Positions 32,505 to 43,273 are shown, counted from the first letter of the stretch. The stretch: DNA of 64,000 nt from Shinisaurus crocodilurus (GCA_021292165.1 CM037883.1:6736934-6800933); one strand, 5' to 3'. Made by a program: numbers and translations. The notes: generated by a model from the letters alone, not told the origin.

Positions 32505-33645
32505 GGTGCTAGGTACCGAAAAGATCTGGGGCTCAGGCCCACAGGACAAAAAGATGCACAAATTTGCACATGTTAATTTACATGTGCTCTAATCTCTATC
32601 TCTCTCTCTCGCTCTGTGTGTGTGTGTGTGTGTGTGTGTAAAGCACCCTGTCTCCTAAGGACATCCCTATTTGTAAAAAGGGATTTATGGACAGAGCAGA
32701 GGAGGGCATTTGGTTTCGGGGGGGGTGGGGGAATCAGGCAGAAAGATTCTTCTTTAGCAATCCTTTTTTGCATTTGATACTACTAGTTAGTTTATCATTT
32801 AGGGCTATGTCCCAAACTTCCTTATACCAGTCTGTTATTAGGAAAACATGTTGTACTTTCCAATTTCTCGCTATCATTAGCCTAGCCGCAGTTAACAAGT
32901 TTACAATTAACTCCTTCGTATTTTGATCACAAATAAGTTTCTCAGTTATTGATAACAATGCTAATTTTGGACAGACCTCTAAATTAGTACCAATAATTTT
33001 CGATATTTCTGTAAAAACCTCTCGCCAAAACACCAATACATTTTTATAACTCCACCACATATGAGCATATGTCCCTTTTTCCTGACATCCTCTCCAACAT
33101 AATGCAGAACAATTATTATCTATTCTATTTAATCTTACTGGAGTTAAATACCATCTCCAAATTAGTTTATAAAAAATTTCCTTTATCCTAATTGACATCA
33201 TTTTCACAATCCGTCTATCCCATATATTGTTCCACCCCACCTTCGAGGTCACCTCTTCAAATTCATTATCCCATACTGCCTTAAGCTGATCCTCTTGTTC
33301 TTTTGCTTTTTGAATCAATCTATATAAATCCCTTGTTATACCTCTTGTTGATGCATTACCTGGTAGGCCATCTCTAGACATGACCATCTTTTCAAAATTA
33401 GTTAAATCTCTCTCGTACTCAGTTTTCCCAGGCAGAAAGATTCAAGGTGGGAGAGCACCAGGAGGTGAAGCACATGTGCGCAAAAAGCCAGCTAATCCAT
33501 GGGGGATCAGATGCAACAGGGATCATCAGGGCCCCTGTACCTTTATTTCAGCAAGTGCCTCTGGACAGCAGGGTGGTGGGGCAGATGGCCTCCCAGAGAT
33601 TCAGGGCTCCAGCCATAGTGGGCTGCCCTCTAACACTGCCACTGA
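32505..33645. repeat. Unclassified repeat, copy 2, split by an L1 insertion
   Basis: The sequence matches 29085-29507 (GGTACCGAAAAGATCTGGGG to TGGGCTGCCCTCTAACACTG), including a (GT)n tract at 32617-32640. It is interrupted at 32749-33428 by a minus-strand L1 fragment. Confidence 0.7.
32749..33428 (-). mobile_element. L1 ORF2 C-terminal fragment with 15-bp TSD
   Basis: A 680-bp insertion is flanked by the exact direct repeat CAGGCAGAAAGATTC (32734-32748 and 33429-33443). The minus strand encodes one continuous frame of the L1 ORF2 C-terminal domain: IFYKLIWRWYLTPVRLNRID and the zinc knuckle CWRGCQEKGTYAHMWW. The RT and endonuclease are missing. The insert also ends before a stop codon or 3' UTR, because the frame runs out into the target-site copy. 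It has no poly(A) tail, only a short A-rich end. It is therefore truncated at both ends. Confidence 0.85.
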
Positions 33646-33847
33646 GGGGTGGAGGCAGAAAGCAGGGAGGGGAGAAGAAAAGAGAGAGGTGGTGCTGTAG
33701 TGAGACAATACCCCCCCTCTCAAGTCAAATTCCCTGTGCTGCAACCACAAGAGAACTGAGATGTAGAAGCCTGTCCTGAAGTGGGGTGACCAGGGTCTTG
33801 CTGGGCTTAGAGTCCTCTTTGGGGTGGCACAGAGACTTCAGACCCAG

Positions 33848-33938
33848 GGCCGTGCCAGAAACCCATCCTCTCCTTGTTGGGATACTGCCTGGCAAGTCCA
33901 GCCTCCCTCCTGATCAGTTTCCAGCCAATTGGAACTTG
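33848..33938. repeat. Short direct duplication, copy 2
   Basis: Direct repeat of 32415-32503, about 90 bp, ending in TTTCCAGCCAATTGG. Confidence 0.75.
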
Positions 33939-34039
33939 GGAGCAAATGCAAAACTTGGGAGTGAAACCAGTGATGAGGAGAATGCTCACTTCCCTAGCCA
34001 GTGTCTCTGGAGATCTAGTAGTTGTTGGAGGGATATACT

Positions 34040-34300
34040 TGCAGAGTACAGTAATACTTTGGATTGCAAGTAACTTGGTTTGAGAGCGTTTTGCAAGACA
34101 AGCAAATTTTTAAATATTTATTTTTAAAAGATTGACTTGATATACAAGCGACGTCTTGCAATACAAGTACTGTAGTACAGCTTAAATTAAAACTCTCTGT
34201 ACACATTTTTTTGAGGGAATTTCGTTTTGATATACAAGTGTTTTGGATTACAAGCACGTTTCCGGAAAGAATTATGCTCTCAATCCAAGGCATGACTGTA
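34040..34300. repeat. Interspersed repeat, intact copy (relative of 28425-28625)
   Basis: Contains TACTTTGGATTGCAAGTAAC, GTTTTGCAAGACAAGCAA, GTTTTGGATTACAAGCACGT and CTCAATCCAAGGCATGACTG. The outer parts are inverted relative to each other, so it may be a MITE; the ends were not resolved. Confidence 0.6.
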
Positions 34301-34739
34301 TATGTGAGGATATAATTGCATATACAGGGATATACTTTTATTTATTCATTTGAAATACTTATATACCACTGAATATAATAAAATCCCTTGTCTTGATGTA
34401 CAAAGCACGGATGCTAATGGGACAGGAAAAGAGCTGGTGCAGCCTGAGCTTCTACCAGTGGCTTGATTTGCAGAAACTTCTCATGGCATGGCGATCAATG
34501 TGATCACCTGTACGTAAATGCCTGTGGATCAAGCTGGTGTGAAAGGCATGGCTAAAGAGGCCTAGTTGAAAACTTGGCAACACTAGCAGAGAGCACATGC
34601 AGGCATGTAATTGAGGAAAACCTCCCCTGGCAGTGTTCACCTGGGTTCTCGCTACTCTAACCACTGGTCAGGGGGAAATAGGGAAACAATTAAGACGACA
34701 TCCCTTTTGAAGTCACTCCTTCACGTGTATGACACAATG

Positions 34740-35040
34740 GGTTGAGCGTGGGTTGTCATTGACCCATGGGATGTTTTTGAAACGTGGGTTATCGTGTTGT
34801 CTGAACCCAGCCGTGCTAACAAACCATGGCTTGTTAACCACGAACAACTCATGAAGAGAACCTGTGGTCTGTTGTTGGGTTGTGAACTGTGGCTTGCTTG
34901 TTCACCATAGTTTGTTATCTTGGCTGGGTTCAGACAACAGGATAACCCATGTTTCAATGACAACCCATGGTTCAACAGCAACCCACACTCAACCCATACT
35001 GAACCCGAGTGTGGGTTATCGTGTTGCCTGAACCCAGTCC
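34740..35040. mobile_element. Palindromic MITE rich in AACCCATG
   Basis: The left part (GTGGGTTGTCATTGACCCAT, GTGTTGTCTGAACCCAGC) is mirrored on the right (GCTGGGTTCAGACAACAGGA, GACAACCCATGG). The whole 300 bp is an imperfect foldback. A second element with the same motif vocabulary lies at 36272-36732. Confidence 0.65.
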
Positions 35041-35064
35041 ATGTGTTCACAGGATGCATTCAGG

Positions 35065-35280
35065 AAACTAGGAAGCTGCTTAAGGCCAGGTGAGACTATT
35101 TGTTCCCCAAACCCACTGTTGTCCACTGTCATTGGCAGCACCTTCCCAGGGTATAAGGCAGAGAAAGGTTGTTCTCATCACCTGCTACCTCATCCTTTTA
35201 ATTGGATGTGCCGGGGGTTGAACTGGGGGACTTCCTTCATGCAAAGGATGTGCTTTACCACTGAGCTATAGCCCCACCCC
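35065..35280 (-). mobile_element. tRNA-derived SINE
   Basis: Minus-strand head GGGGTGGGGCTATAGCTCAG with B box AGTTCAACC and the 3' end near TTCCTAGTTTCC. Confidence 0.75.
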
Positions 35281-35706
35281 ATAAACTGGTGGATTTAAGC
35301 CAGTGCAGTACTATTGCAGCAGAAGTCTAATGGTGTTACTGTGTTGGCACTGCACTGTACGGTCCCACGGGGCTGAAACAGGGACCCTGCGGATCAGATA
35401 GTCGTCCCATTTCCTGCACCACCAGGGCTTCCAAAAAGGCAGTTGCATGAGCACAGAGTGTTATGGCAGAACTGTGATCTCTGTGCCTTGTCGTTTTCAA
35501 AACCTTTTCTAGCAACGGGAATTTGATTTCCCCAGAAGGGTTTTGCAAGACCTTGTGATCCTGCTCTTGTCCAAAAATAGTAGATGCCTGTAAGTTGCCT
35601 ACAGTCATTCAAGTCAAGGTTGCAGGTATTATATTTTTTAAAAATGCTGCTTCTACAAAAAATAAATAAATGAGAACATGCAGTGAGTGCAATTTTTCCC
35701 TGGCAG

Positions 35707-35712
35707 TTTATT
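35707..35712 (-). terminator. MAMLD1: Candidate polyadenylation signal AATAAA
   Basis: TTTATT on the plus strand, AATAAA on the coding strand. It is the distal candidate; a proximal one lies at 37246-37251. Confidence 0.4.
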
Positions 35713-36271
35713 ATGGTATGAAGGAAAAAACATTTTGGTGTGCTTGAAGTGGACATTATCTTACAAATGGAAGATGATGTGGCTATTAAAATATGATTAC
35801 ACAAAGTATGAACATTTTTGTTTACAGTACAATGGATTTCTTTTATAAACAGACTCTTAAATATACATATGACAGAAAAAACATCCAAAGTTAAGCTATT
35901 TGCGTTTTATAGACATTTTCTCTGGGAGGAGAGAAAAAGGGAGCCTCATATTAAAAACAAAGAAGAAAATACGAAAATTGTTTAGAACTAGGAACATATC
36001 ACCTGTACACTACAAATATACATTGTCTAGGTGGACAAACCAGGAACAAGTTTTAATCACTGAAAGATAAGGCCCATCATTGCAGGGTTGCATGCTCTTC
36101 TGGTGTAGAGAATTTTGCACAATAGCACTTGATACTGTCACAATCTCTCAGGTCAACCACCTTCTTACTCCTTGGGCTGGTTCACATGTGCACGTACATC
36201 ACTGCTTGATTACTCATTGCTTGATGACTGGTAGCTGAATGCATATACTGACACTATTGAAAAACAGTGAC

Positions 36272-36732
36272 CTGGTTTGCACATAATGCTAACCCATGAT
36301 TAACCCATGGTTTGTTGCCCTACCCAGGCAGACAACTGAACAAACTAGTGGTTTGTTTTCTCAATTCCTGGGTTGTTTCCCTCCTCCTTCACCTGTTCCC
36401 TCCTTGCATCCCAAATGCCTTTGTGGCACTGTAGTACCAGCATGCAGAGCAGCCACTTGTTTGTCTTTAGCCCTCTTGCCCACTTCCTCTGTAACCTGGA
36501 GAAACAACCCATGAAAAGTCCATGGTTCTGGGTTCACATGTAACGACAATCGATGGTTTAAACAACCCAGAGTTCGCAACCCAGCCCCAAACCATGGGTT
36601 CTCTTTCTGGGTTGTTCCTGGTTAACAAATCAAGATCTGTTAGCACGGCTGGGTTCACACAACGTGACAACCCAGGATATAACAACCCACTGGTTAAATA
36701 AACCATAGGGTAGTATTATGTGCAATCCAGGT
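36272..36732. mobile_element. MITE with ~20-bp inverted ends in the MAMLD1 3' region
   Basis: The left end reads TGACCTGGTTTGCACATAAT and the right end ATTATGTGCAATCCAGGTCA, a near-perfect inverted repeat. The interior carries ACCCATGGTTTGTTG, AACCATGGGTTCTC and similar mirrored motifs. There is no coding capacity. The target-site duplication is unclear. Confidence 0.75.
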
Positions 36733-37596
36733 CATTGCGTTTGAGGCAATTCTGACATCAGTGGTACACTTAGGTAATTTCAGACTCTGGACATAATGGT
36801 CTTATGGGGGCAGTTACTTCAAAATGTGATAAGCCAGCCTTGCTGCATTTTGGCACTCCCTAATCATCCTGCTGAGTGCGGCGCTGGTCGTCCCAAAGGC
36901 TGCCTGCGGCTCATTCACACATGCAACTCATGGCTTGATGCTGTAATCGTTCAGTGAGAACACACATCGTGTGAAGCAGCCCTAGGTCAACAGCAGCAGA
37001 TAGAGAGCAAAAGGGCGGCATAAGGTTAGTTGGCACCTTCAGTCTAGCAGAGGAGCTTGCCACAATGAGCTACGTTATAAAGCAATTTGCCTGGGTGAAT
37101 TCCTGGGCCTAGTGGTGATCATTTTTGTTGTCCAGATCAAAGTGGATTTTTAATTCAGTTGATCTGTCATATTAAAATTTGTGTTGGAGGAGCAGAGAGG
37201 TAGAGGGAGCGGGGAGGTAGGGAATATTACAAACCTTGCTTCCTGTTTATTCTGTTTGCCAGGACACCCCTAGTTCATATGTTATGTCAAAAACATAAAA
37301 TATTTGATGCTGTAATACACAGTATTACTGAAACTAACAATAATATTTGCATATTTAAGAACAAGTTGTAATTCAATTCCTATAATATAAGAAAAAGAAA
37401 GGGAGAGCAGAGTAGCCTATATGTTATTTACAGAGAGTCCAGCAAAGAAGTATAAATACTTCTATATTTAACATTTAGGAAAACATAATTTACAAAATAT
37501 TCAAATATATATATGCAGCCATTTGAAAAAATCTGGGAGGAAAGTGAAGAGTTAGTTGGGCAAGCTCATTCTTTCAACACTGAAAGAAGTGAAGGA

Positions 37597-37632
<36 letters not shown>

Positions 37633-37690
37633 GTTTTTTGTTTCAAGTCCCGCACAAATTATTTACATATCCATCCACTTCACTCCACGA

Positions 37691-38706
37691 TTACACATGT
37701 CCAGAGCTTTGAACGTGCTGCCCCAAAATGTCATCTATCATTGTCAAATTATTTAGCCAGTCCTCATCAGTGCTGCCGCCGCCGCTATTCTTCATAAGAG
37801 AGTCAATAAAGTCAGCCTCACTGCAGTTCCCGGGCAAAATGGAATTGTTTTGCTGGGCTACAAAGTCATACTGTGGTGGCAGTTCAGAGGCGGTGTTCAT
37901 TCTGTTGAATGTTCCTGGTAACTGGCTGGCAGAGCCAGGATAACTCGGCGGGCCAACCGTTTGAGCAGGACTGAGCTGGTTAAAACCAGAGATGCCTTGT
38001 GGCATTGACTTCATAACATTCATCGCAGCCGGCAAAGGTCCTCTGGTTAAATTGTGTCTCAGGTTCTGATTATTCAGAGGGCCCATGCTGGGGCCAGACT
38101 GTCCAAGATTTACTTTTTGCATCGGTCTGGCCTGGACCCCAGGAGCAATCTGATTGGGCGGTACCACAGGCTGATGGGGAAATGGTTGACCAGGGATATT
38201 TGGCCTTGTGTTCTGTTTTGAGAAGAGAGGGTTATTGGAGAACTGCTGCATGCTGGCATCCATTTGACTTTGATTTGGCATCCGAGGGACTCCCGTTGGC
38301 GTCCACATCTGAGTAGAGGAGTTGGAGTAGACGTTAGGAATTCTTGGCATCGTTGGCTGTCTCAAGTGATTCACTAAGGAACCAGCAGCAAAGCCGGACA
38401 ATGCCATGCCTGGCCGAGCTGCAGGATGGCTGTGAACGGTTTGGCACCCGGAATTCATGCCCAGGGAGGTTTGGCTCGGGCGGAGCGGGAGACTGAAATC
38501 AGAGTTAGGTGGGAACATTCCTGGCTGTTTGCTGGGGTTGTGGGAAATCATCACCATTGCCCCGCTGTTCTGGTTCACAGCGGCCGAAGTGATCCCAGAG
38601 CCCAAGGCGTTCTGCAAGATTCCCTGGGCGGATGGCATCATGCGGTGGTTTGGGGAAGGCGTCTGCATGGGCTGGCCACAATCGGGTGACATGGGCTGGG
38701 AAACTG
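37691..38706 (-). CDS. MAMLD1: MAMLD1 last coding exon, C-terminus and stop
   Basis: The exon encodes about 338 residues ending in GHV and a TAA at 37693-37691. It starts in phase 1 (bases CA completing an Ala codon) after the acceptor TCTCTACGCAG. The protein is rich in Pro, Gln, Asn, Met and Ser, with motifs such as VSQPMSPDCGQPMQTPSPNH and PGMFPPNSDFSLPLRP. It ends in an acidic-hydrophobic segment, TDEDWLNNLTMIDDILGQ, typical of mastermind-like C-termini. MAMLD1 is a nuclear protein related to Notch coactivators; in humans it can activate HES3 and is linked to male genital development. The choice of MAMLD1 over MAML1-3 rests on its position directly upstream of MTM1 in the same orientation, as in human Xq28. 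The large N-terminal exons lie outside the window. Confidence 0.9.
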
Positions 38707-38752
38707 CTGCGTAGAGATAAGGGAAGAGGTTAAATGAGCAAGTGTATGACAT

Positions 38753-39504
38753 CAGAGATTTTTAAGCACATTATCTTTAAGCACATTATACTGCACAAAT
38801 ACGAAGGGATTTTTTCTTGATTCCACTTTTAACCATTACCTTCAGACCAAGCTAGTTTCCCTCTATGCTGAAATGACAAACCTCTTCCCGTTCAATTCAT
38901 ACTTCCAGATACAAACCTGCTGAAGTGACTGAGAGCCAAATCACATGATCAGCAGAAAACACACAGTGCAACTCTGGCTGGACTGTACCACTTCAGGCTG
39001 TGGGAGCGGGGAACCAGCGTTTGAATGCTTCCCCCATTCTCTGGGGGTGGGGGAAGATTCTCTGCACGTAGAAAACCAGTTTGTCAGGGGTTAGACTAGA
39101 CTAGAACCCTTATCCCCAGCCTTCTGTCAGCGAAAAGATGAAAGAATGACTGGGACATTCAAAAATCAAATTTTACTCTCTCTACTGGATTTCAAGGTTC
39201 TTTGACTGTGGTGTTTTTTTAAAAAAAATTAGAGCATTGCCGCTCATGTTTCATCGCTGATAAGTGAAAATTTATTCACCACTGGCATATCCATCTAATT
39301 TCAAATCTGTGATTTCAACACTGGAAGCATGGGCTTTCAGAATTCCACATTTCAGCCCCAGTTTGCAAATTCAGGAATCGTGTTATACAGATTGAGTTTT
39401 GCTTTACTGAGGTCCACGGTCGCAGAGTTGCAGAATCCACAGTTCTGTGACTATCACGAGGGACTGGAATTGAGCCTTTGGCATGTAGTCACTTCATTTC
39501 AAAC
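38753..39504. other. MAMLD1 intron, no feature
   Basis: The intron between the last two coding exons shows no recognisable element in this part. Confidence 0.45.
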
Positions 39505-39692
39505 TACCTAGGGAATCAACTACCTAGGGAGGTGGTGGGCTCTCCCAGTCTGGAGGCATTCAAGGTGCGGCTGGACAGACATCTGTCAGAGATGCTTTGA
39601 CCTGGATTCCTGCATTGAGCAGGAGGTTGGACTCAATGGCCTTGTAGGCCCCTTCCAACTCTACTTTTCTATGATTCTATGATTCTATGATT
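39505..39692 (+). mobile_element. CR1 LINE 3' end
   Basis: It encodes the final residues of the CR1 RT polyprotein (LEAFKVRLDRHLSEML-like, ending TGA) and the short 3' UTR ending in repeated ATTCTATG. It is nearly identical to 60100-60280. It lies about 155 bp from the MAMLD1 exon at 39849, antisense to the gene. Confidence 0.9.
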
Positions 39693-39848
39693 TCAGAGGC
39701 CCCTTCTTTTTATAGGGAACATAACGGAGGGCATGCTAGATTTGTGAGCAGAATAGAAAAAGATCCATTTCTTATTCGTGTTTCCTTGAAATCCCTGAAT
39801 ACAGAACAGCACACAAAAGTTCCAAGATCATGCTTTCTCACTCCTTAC

Positions 39849-39930
39849 CTGGAAATTGATTCATCTGCTGGCCCACAAAAGGACCTCTCTGCTCAGATGC
39901 CACTCCCATCATGCTGTGCCTCTGCTTCTC
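39849..39930 (-). CDS. MAMLD1: MAMLD1 penultimate coding exon
   Basis: The exon is 82 nt with a TTTCCTAG acceptor at 39931 and a GTAAGG donor from 39848. It starts in phase 0 and ends in phase 1. It encodes EKQRHSMMGVASEQRGPFVG followed by QQMNQFP. It joins seamlessly to both neighbours: upstream ...RRQQQLQ/EKQRHSMM, downstream QFP/A-VSQPMSP. The Gln/Met-rich composition fits mastermind-like proteins. No known catalytic function; it is part of the low-complexity middle-to-C-terminal activation region. Confidence 0.9.
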
Positions 39931-40248
39931 CTAGGAAACAAGAGAAATAACAGTCACATCAAACAGAAGGTCCCACTCAAATGATCTCATTGGGCAGGGC
40001 TGAGCATATTCTATGCGCGATGGGGAAGGGGTGCAAGAAAAGGCATTCCTTCTCATTTCCAGCTACTGACACTCCAGTTCAGAATGTAAGGGGAAGCACA
40101 GAACAAGACTTCCAGGGGTCAGGCAGTGGATTAGTATAATAAATTATGCAAAATTATATGTTGTATAAACAAACAATATATTGAATATATTTCATATTGT
40201 AAGCCACCTTGACAAGACTATCATTTTTAAAGGCAGCTAAGAAATGCA

Positions 40249-40250
<2 letters not shown>

Positions 40251-40279
<29 letters not shown>
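40251..40279. repeat. (AT)n microsatellite
   Basis: A pure AT run following a LINE-type tail (GTAAGCCACCTTGACAAGAC) at about 40200. Confidence 0.85.
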
Positions 40280-40396
40280 GGAAGTGTGCTTAACTGGAAT
40301 CACTTAATCAGCATTGTGCTTTTCTGGTCAAAGAAACTGGTTACCTTTAGCACAAGTCCGTGTGTTTTGAAAGCCCAATGTGCACGAAGTTTTGCA

Positions 40397-40454
40397 TACA
40401 TGCTGGGAGTTATAGGCCAAAAACATCTGGGGACCCAAGGTTGGAGAACATTGC
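40397..40454. mobile_element. Half copy of the hAT MITE
   Basis: ATGCTGGGAGTTATAGGCC followed by ACATCTGGGGACCCAAGGTT and GGAGAACATTG is one arm of the MITE intact at 43139-43273. The other arm is absent. Confidence 0.8.
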
Positions 40455-40840
40455 ACTAGAGCCACGTGCATTTTGGGTGCTGTTTTGCCCCCAAATGGCC
40501 CTTTTTGTGCAAAACAGCAGCCCAAAAAGCACATGGTTTAGCAAGATCAAATCTCGCTAAACCACATGCTTTTCAGGTGCCATTTTGCACAAATACGGCA
40601 GTTGTGCAAAGCAGCACCTGAAAAAGCATGTGGCTCTAGCACCGATTGGCGCAAATTGCACAAATTGCATTAAAACAACGTGCTTTCCGGGTGCCATTTT
40701 GCACAAATTCCATTGGCTGTTTGGGGGGGAAAAAAAAGCAAATTGAAATCCGTGAGCTGGCTCGATTCGCACTGCAGCACGTCAGCCCCAGCGTGTGGGC
40801 AGCAAACCAGAATCCGGGGGGGGGGGGGGAATGAACTGAG
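40455..40840. repeat. Foldback repeat rich in TTTTGCACAAA
   Basis: GCCACGTGCATTTTGGGTGC is mirrored by CAGCACCTGAAAAAGCATGT. Two further inverted blocks surround TTAGCAAGATCAAATCTCGC. The motif vocabulary (GCGCCATTTTGCAC, CACGTGG, GCGCAAAT) and the ends (TCCGGGGGGG) recur in the element at 51695-52045, so they are probably one family. Confidence 0.6.
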
Positions 40841-41267
40841 GAAATCCAATGAATTTCCACACACACCCCTCAAATGGATATCTCGCCCATTGCTAGGTAC
40901 ATCCAACAGCCCTTTGCTATCCCAGCTCCCTGTGGCCCCAAATCCTGTTTTCCCCTCTGGACCCGTGACACCTCAACTTGTCCCTTCCCTTTGGCCATTG
41001 CTACCTCCTCCTCCTCCTCTTGGCTGTCCCAGTATGGTCAATTATTTGATCCAAGAAGATTTCACACACCAGGACTGGCTCCAAGGGGCCGGAGGGTTGG
41101 AGATCAAGTGGGAAGAAGGATGGCCTCTACTGCAAGATTTTAATCAAGTACCACAACTGCTGAACTAACCCAGGGATACCAGCATGGCAATTTAAGAGCC
41201 ATCACGATTCTTGAATAGCAGTGCTATAAGCTGTCACACGGTTCCCCACAGAAGCCAAGAGACCAAC

Positions 41268-41423
41268 CTGTAGCTGCTGCTGCCGTCTTATTATCTGCTG
41301 CTTTAGTAGATGGTTCCTCATGGTATAACCATTCACCATGGCTGGGGCTGGGGCAGACACCGAACCTGTATTTGGGACAGTTCCTGGATCCTGCAGTCGA
41401 GCAACAATCCCAGGCGATTGGTC
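41268..41423 (-). CDS. MAMLD1: MAMLD1 antepenultimate coding exon
   Basis: The exon is 156 nt (52 codons, phase 0 at both ends), bounded by TTCCTTGACAG at 41424 and a GTTGGT donor from 41267. It encodes DQSPGIVARLQDPGTVPNTG, a Pro/Ala stretch, then NGYTMRNHLLKQQIIRRQQQ and LQ. The terminal LLKQQ-RRQQQLQ continues into EKQRHSMM of the next exon, the glutamine-rich motif of mastermind-like proteins. The 3' half of the exon is CAG-rich. The next upstream exon, expected to be very large, is not seen up to 64000. Confidence 0.88.
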
Positions 41424-42189
41424 CTGTCAAGGAAAAGAAAAAGATCTACCTAAATTTCACGTGGAAGACCACCGTAGCATCCTTTTAACCATCTACTCAC
41501 AGAGTTCTAAATGGGACCAGGGCTGACAGTGGCTCAGGGTATTGGGCGGGTTCTACCTGAAGAATGGTGAGGAGGTTATTAAGGTTCAACAGGCAGTGTA
41601 GTGAACTTTCCTAGTGTCCAAAAGCCAGGATAGTTTCTTGGAGCCATGCCAGGGCCTTATATATAACCCTCAGCTTGTTAGGAAGAGCACCAGAGGTAAT
41701 TGCCTTGAAGCTGTTCCCCCCCCCCCCCCGATTCTATTCCTGAGATAAGGGCTGCTTTTGCTGTGAGAACCAAAACTGTTTGTTTTACTGAAGCAGCTTC
41801 GCAGCCCCACCTTGTCTCCCAGGATGGGGGGTTAGCTTGTGGCTTTCTGAATGCCTCTGAAACAGGGGGAGAGAGGAACTTCATAAAATCCATGGCAAGG
41901 GGTGTTGTCTTTTGATCTCGGCTTGGGGAGAGGAATTGACGTGTCACTCGCCCAGGCAACTTTGGAGGCCCACGGAGCGCCCCCTAGCCTATTCAGGGAA
42001 CATATGGCCACAGATAAGGGGAGTGTAAGCTTTCTTTTGCTTGTCTCCATCCATATTCCATCACTATATGTATTCAATAAACTGTATGTTATCTTTGACA
42101 CAAGTGGTTTTGTTTCATCCCGAGTTTCCTCGAATCTGAAGTGAGGTGTCTTGGCTGGACAAGGCCCCTGAGTAATACACTCAGCCCCA

Positions 42190-42411
42190 ACATCACACCA
42201 AACCATGGTCTGCACTGATCCTAATTTTAAAGCACAGACCATGGTTTGGATTCTAAACAACCATGGTTTAGAGCTGCTTGTCTGCTTTTGTTTTCCTTTG
42301 CTCAGCACTCCTGTCTCTAGGTGCAGAGCAACAGCCATAAGTATAGTTTGTCAATTCAGGGATCATGCCAACCCACAGTTAAACTTCCTTAATCACAGTT
42401 TGGCGTGATGT
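42190..42411. mobile_element. MITE with 14-bp inverted ends
   Basis: Left end ACATCACACCAAAC and right end GTTTGGCGTGATGT differ at one position. The interior repeats ACCATGGT-type palindromes (near 42202, 42238 and 42261). It resembles the 36272 element in motif content but not in its ends. Confidence 0.7.
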
Positions 42412-42800
42412 GTCCAAACTGAGCAAGTGAGCTCCTGTCTAGGAAACAACAGAGACCTTGTTTTAAGAAAACAGAGCTGGTTGTTTGGATAATCACATTA
42501 AAACACTTCCTGTAGTACATGCTTACTGACAGCCATTCCCTGGACACCTATGGCCAGGCAGAGGAGCTTTTGCAAATTGGAAAGGAGAGCCAGTCGCATC
42601 CCCCCTCTCAGGCTTTGACTAGGTATACATGTGAGTAGGCAACGTAGTAAAATTATTGTCAGCTAGTAAATTTTGTCAACATTTGCAAGGCTGGAATAGC
42701 ATCTAAATTACCAAAAGTACAACTTTTAAAGGCAGAAAGAGAAACCAATGTACTCTTTCGTGCTTTCATGTTTGCCTAACCCAGGTTGTCATGGATTTTG

Positions 42801-42825
42801 GAAGGAAGGAAGGAAGGAAGGAAGG
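42801..42825. repeat. (GGAA)n microsatellite
   Basis: Six units of GAAG; such runs can act as ETS sites. Confidence 0.85.
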
Positions 42826-43138
42826 TGAAACCCCAAATAGATAAGCTATTCATGAAAGTAACTTCTGCTGGTAAGGAGCATACAGACCTTTAATACACAC
42901 AAAGCAGTGTCAAGTAGCAGCCCCAAAAGGTAGCAAAGTTGCAGCAAGGAGAGGTGCGGGAACGGTTATTCACTACTGCAAGAAGGGTGCATCCCTTCAC
43001 TTCAGTGCTATCCTACAAATCCCTGATCTAGAAGGGAGGAGGAGCTAGCTCTGAAGCACAGGCTCCACGGTGGGGGGGAAGGAAACGACACGGAGAGCTG
43101 AGTGGCTTGTGCTGCTCTGTTTATTATTCCTTCTACAG

Positions 43139-43273
43139 CAGTGTTCTCCAACCTTGGGTCCCCAGATGTTTTTGGCCTACAACTCCCAGCATGCCCCAGC
43201 CAGCTACGCTGGCTGGGGCATGCTGGGAGTTGTAGGCCAAAAACATCTGGGGACCCAAGGTTGGAGAACACTG
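43139..43273. mobile_element. hAT MITE, perfect hairpin, 8-bp TSD
   Basis: The 135-bp element has two 66-bp arms that appear perfectly complementary around a 3-base centre (CCAGC-TAC-GCTGG). Its ends are CAGTGTTCTCC and GGAGAACACTG. It is flanked by the exact 8-bp direct repeat TTCTACAG (43131-43138, 43274-43281). The arms carry CCTACAACTCCCAGCATGCC. Perfect arms and an intact TSD point to a recent insertion. Confidence 0.95.

Larger units (their letters stand above)
35690..37690 (-). other. MAMLD1: Probable MAMLD1 3' UTR
   Basis: The ~2 kb after the MAMLD1 stop codon is mostly unique and AT-rich, as expected for a long 3' UTR. Candidate AATAAA signals on the minus strand lie at 37251-37246 and 35712-35707 (plus-strand TTTATT). 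The second would give a UTR of about 2 kb. A palindromic MITE (36272-36732) and a (GT)n tract at 37600-37629 lie inside. The end is inferred, not shown. Confidence 0.5.

Noticed and set aside
37691..38752. Whole 353-codon minus-strand open frame as one protein starting at MSYTCSFNLF
   Set aside because: The first ~15 codons are intron. A pyrimidine-rich acceptor ending at 38707 fits, and the phase matches the upstream exon at 39849-39930.
41832..42338. 168-codon minus-strand frame as an additional MAMLD1 exon
   Set aside because: It overlaps the MITE at 42190-42411, lacks the Gln/Pro/Met-rich composition of MAMLD1 and has no matching splice phase evidence.
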